DNA from: Candidatus Saccharibacteria bacterium UBA5148
GTDB taxonomy: Bacteria; Patescibacteriota; Saccharimonadia; Saccharimonadales; UBA4665
Direction of reading: 5' to 3'
Assembly (NCBI GenBank): GCA_002413835.1
Contig: DHXU01000002.1
Location: 1-39,614 of the forward strand
Length of the DNA stretch: 39,614 nucleotides
Shown here: positions 37,602 through 39,614 of the stretch, one piece after another
Layout of the letters: every line of letters starts with the position of its first letter
Numbering within the stretch: the first letter of the stretch is position 1
Made by a program: the position numbers and the translations under genes
The notes under the pieces: model-generated
The model's database searches: none
Told to the model about the DNA's origin: nothing
The model's input: the letters and a program-made list of their open reading frames with translations, nothing else

Positions 37602-37938
37602 TCAAGCGCATTCATTATGACAACGGCCACTAACTGTGGAAAACTTTATTATTTTATGTTGTTCTATATACGATAAATGTTTATATAACAACGTAATATG
37701 TTCACTGCAGAAATGTAAAAATAGGTACATGCGCGAGGCAGCATCTGTTAAATGTTTAACTATTGTTGGAATAACAACGTAAACTTACTGCGCTTGACGT
37801 CAAAATTAATTATTTGAGACGATATATTTTTATCTTATCACCATTGAACCTCTGTGGTAATAAGAGGAAAATAGTAATGCTTAGATACTTTCGCAGGTAC
37901 CTAAGCATGAACAAAAAGTTCAAACAAAATCTAACAAA
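37602..37938 (+). other. AT-rich intergenic region with repeats and a hairpin
   Basis: No gene was found here. A 12-bp direct repeat, ATAACAACGTAA, occurs at 37685-37696 and 37771-37782. A strong hairpin, ATGCTTAGATAC (37877-37888) with GTACCTAAGCAT (37897-37908), has 11 pairs and one mismatch. It lies 30 nt before the next start codon. A smaller stem CCTCT...AGAGG is at about 37849-37867. The composition is much richer in AT than the flanking genes. A short frame at 37814-38011 is judged to be chance. Confidence 0.6.
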
Positions 37939-39614
37939 ATGTTCCAACAAACACCTCAAAAACGAGTACTGTTCGTACGTACCCTCAAGTCAGTTGCCTT
38001 GGGTGTGTTAAGTGTTGCCACCATCCTGTATGGTGGTTTTGCGTTACATCCTCAAACAGCCTCTGCTATCGCTACCAGCAGTACCGTAAATTTCCAGGCT
38101 CGACTGGAAGGCACCGGCGGCAACATCGCCGCTGATGGTCTCTACAACATTCAGTTCAAGCTCTACAACGTCAGCAGCGCCGGTAGTGCCCTGTGGACTG
38201 AAAGCTACTACGACGCCAACGGTGTAACCGCCGGACAGGATAATCGTGTTCAGGTGACCAACGGCTATGTCACGGTGAATCTGGGAAGTCAGACGGCGTT
38301 TTCTGGCATCAACTGGGACCAGGATCTGTTTTTGACGATGAATGTCGGTGGTACGACGCAGACCGCCACGCCGACATACGACGGCGAGATGAGCCCACGT
38401 CTGAAGCTGACGGCTGTACCGTACGCCTTTAGTGCCGGAAAATTATCCCAATACAACGGCACGACAGGCTTCACATCGACGCTGAGTATATTGCAGCCGA
38501 CGGTAGGCAATCAAACCTTCCAGATTCAAGATCAGGGCGCTGCGGGCACATACAACCTGTGTATCCAGGCGACCACGGCTTGTGGCTTCGCAGCAACAAC
38601 AGGCGGCACAGGGTATGTCCAAAACCAAAGCGCCTTGCAGCAGGCCAGCACCAGCTTCTGGATCAGCGGCATCGGACGCTCGGATACTGCGCTGCAGGCG
38701 CCGAGCTTTGATACGCCGACGGCAGTGGCACTGAATATCGGTACGACAAATGCTACATCCGTGACACTTGGAAAATCAGGTGTGAACACATTTGTTGGTG
38801 GCAACCTGAGTGTTGGTACGACCGTTTCCTCGGGTGCTATCACCATTGCGAACAGCGCCTGGATAACCGGAGTCGACAGCGCGGGCACCGGCACAGTAAA
38901 TCTGTTCCAGATTAATGGAGATAATGAAATTCAGGTCGGTGCTGCACTGAACATTGACGGCGGAATTATTCTGCCGACTAACGGTGGTCAAATGACCCTG
39001 AGCGACTTGCCAATAGACAGTACTGCAACGGCAGGAACACCAGAAAGTTATACACTTCGTGTTGGTAGTAGCAACGCTCTGACGGTGTATGGTGAAGCCG
39101 ATGGTTCAGGTAACGTTCAAAATGTTCGCATCTCGATTGGGCCAAACATTGCGCCCGCTTATACGCTTGATGTCGTTGGCGATATCAATACCTCAAGTGT
39201 CTACCGTGTTGCTGGTACCAGCGGTGCAACCACTACGTGTAGCTCCGGCAATGTTCTGCAAAACGCCGTCGTAACCGGTGGTATTATCACGGGCGGTACC
39301 TGTATCGCCAACGGCGCAAGCACAACGACGCTGCAGAATGTCTACGACAATTCATCCAGCCCAGCTACCATTACGCTGACTAGCACGAATCTTGGAATCA
39401 AGATCAAAGACGCATCCACGACTGTTGGTGGCGATCTGTTCTCCGTTCAGAACAACGCCGGTTCGACGAAGTACCTGAACGTCACAACGAGCGGCGCGTC
39501 TGTCGCCGGAACCTTCGCTGCCAGCACAGCGCTGCAGGCACCATCGCTCGACGTAGCATCGGCCGGAGCTCTGACAATCGGCGGCACAAACGCTACAAGT
39601 ATTAGTATAGGCAA
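37939..39614 (+). CDS. Large secreted beta-rich surface protein (3' end beyond window)
   Basis: A frame open to the window edge starts at ATG 37939 (MFQQTPQKRVLFVRTLKSV) and covers at least 558 residues. A signal segment 'VALGVLSVATILYGGFAL' is followed by 'HPQTASAIA', a likely cleavage region. Next comes 'VNFQARLEGTGGNIAADG', 'YNIQFKLYNV', 'LWTESYYD', 'VTNGYVTVNLGS', 'INWDQDLFLTMNV', 'DGEMSPRLKLTAVPYAFSAG'. I recall this series as the head of large beta-strand surface proteins in CPR bacteria. Downstream, two copies of a repeat appear: 'ALQAPSFDTPTAVALNIGTT' and 'ALQAPSLDVASAGALTIGGT'. There is no Shine-Dalgarno. The C-terminus is unseen. Adhesin or tail-fibre-like function is an inference. 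Confidence 0.85.
   Translation, partial: MFQQTPQKRVLFVRTLKSVALGVLSVATILYGGFALHPQTASAIATSSTVNFQARLEGTGGNIAADGLYNIQFKLYNVSSAGSALWTESYYDANGVTAGQDNRVQVTNGYVTVNLGSQTAFSGINWDQDLFLTMNVGGTTQTATPTYDGEMSPRLKLTAVPYAFSAGKLSQYNGTTGFTSTLSILQPTVGNQTFQIQDQGAAGTYNLCIQATTACGFAATTGGTGYVQNQSALQQASTSFWISGIGRSDTALQAPSFDTPTAVALNIGTTNATSVTLGKSGVNTFVGGNLSVGTTVSSGAITIANSAWITGVDSAGTGTVNLFQINGDNEIQVGAALNIDGGIILPTNGGQMTLSDLPIDSTATAGTPESYTLRVGSSNALTVYGEADGSGNVQNVRISIGPNIAPAYTLDVVGDINTSSVYRVAGTSGATTTCSSGNVLQNAVVTGGIITGGTCIANGASTTTLQNVYDNSSSPATITLTSTNLGIKIKDASTTVGGDLFSVQNNAGSTKYLNVTTSGASVAGTFAASTALQAPSLDVASAGALTIGGTNATSISIG

Noticed and set aside
37814..38011. 65-codon plus-strand frame before the last gene
   Set aside because: It overlaps the real gene from 37939 in a different frame and crosses the AT-rich hairpin region; no promoter or ribosome site fits.
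1..39614. CRISPR array, insertion sequence with transposase, or prophage
   Set aside because: No regularly spaced repeats, no transposase or integrase motifs and no phage structural genes were seen.

Overview
The window looks like chromosome from a Candidate Phyla Radiation bacterium, most likely Candidatus Saccharibacteria (TM7). This is inferred from gene content, not from a phylogeny. The pointers are many single-copy housekeeping genes in small units, a eukaryote/archaea-like IleRS, a class II (B12-dependent) ribonucleotide reductase with NrdR, a DUF5663-type protein, KGG-repeat proteins, and a run of N-terminally anchored surface proteins (cohesin, dockerin, LamG, beta-helix, jelly-roll) of the kind common in this group. 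Several genes stop at TGA, so the standard bacterial code is used. GC is about 55%.

Layout. 1-662: 3' end of 23S rRNA, a spacer rich in hairpins, 5S rRNA, a terminator, and an odd inverted copy of the 5S 3' end. 751-3161: two anchored cohesin proteins, the second ending in a dockerin. 3392-4017: two KGG-repeat small proteins. 4093-6104 (minus strand): a zinc-protease-like protein, a ROK-family protein and a frame-broken hypothetical gene. 6320-11534: rpsA, infB, a DUF5663-like protein and a membrane protein. 11590-15640 (minus strand): priA, def and fmt. This is a classic neighbourhood, but here a small plus-strand gene sits between priA and def, and priA carries a 128-bp palindromic element inside its reading frame. 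15914-18872: a winged-helix regulator, a membrane protein, rpsU, yqeY, adk and map. 19015-22621: an anchored protein on the minus strand, then ftsA and ftsZ. 22785-26634: nrdR, a roughly 350-nt highly structured non-coding stretch, and nrdJ. 26825-31714: an unknown protein, a thioredoxin-fold-like protein, a GNAT protein and ileS. 31797-39614: a surface-protein block (jelly-roll-like, beta-helix, triple LamG, and a large secreted beta protein running off the end) interrupted only by rplU.

How the genes work together. Most of the core genes serve translation (rRNA, S1, S21, L21, IF-2, IleRS, Fmt, Def, Map, YqeY). Others serve division (FtsA, FtsZ), replication restart (PriA) and nucleotide supply (Adk, NrdJ under NrdR). 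The surface proteins probably serve adhesion or carbohydrate binding. The cohesin/dockerin pair suggests non-covalent assembly on the cell surface.

Promoters are unusually readable: TTGNNN, 16-18 bp, then TATACT or TATAAT. Many have the -10 only 7-10 nt before the start codon, which implies leaderless or nearly leaderless mRNAs. Other genes have good Shine-Dalgarno sites. The strongest candidates for something undescribed are the in-frame palindromic element in priA, the structured RNA-like region between nrdR and nrdJ, the KGG-gene leader with a terminator-like hairpin, and two genes that each need a -1 frame shift to be read whole.
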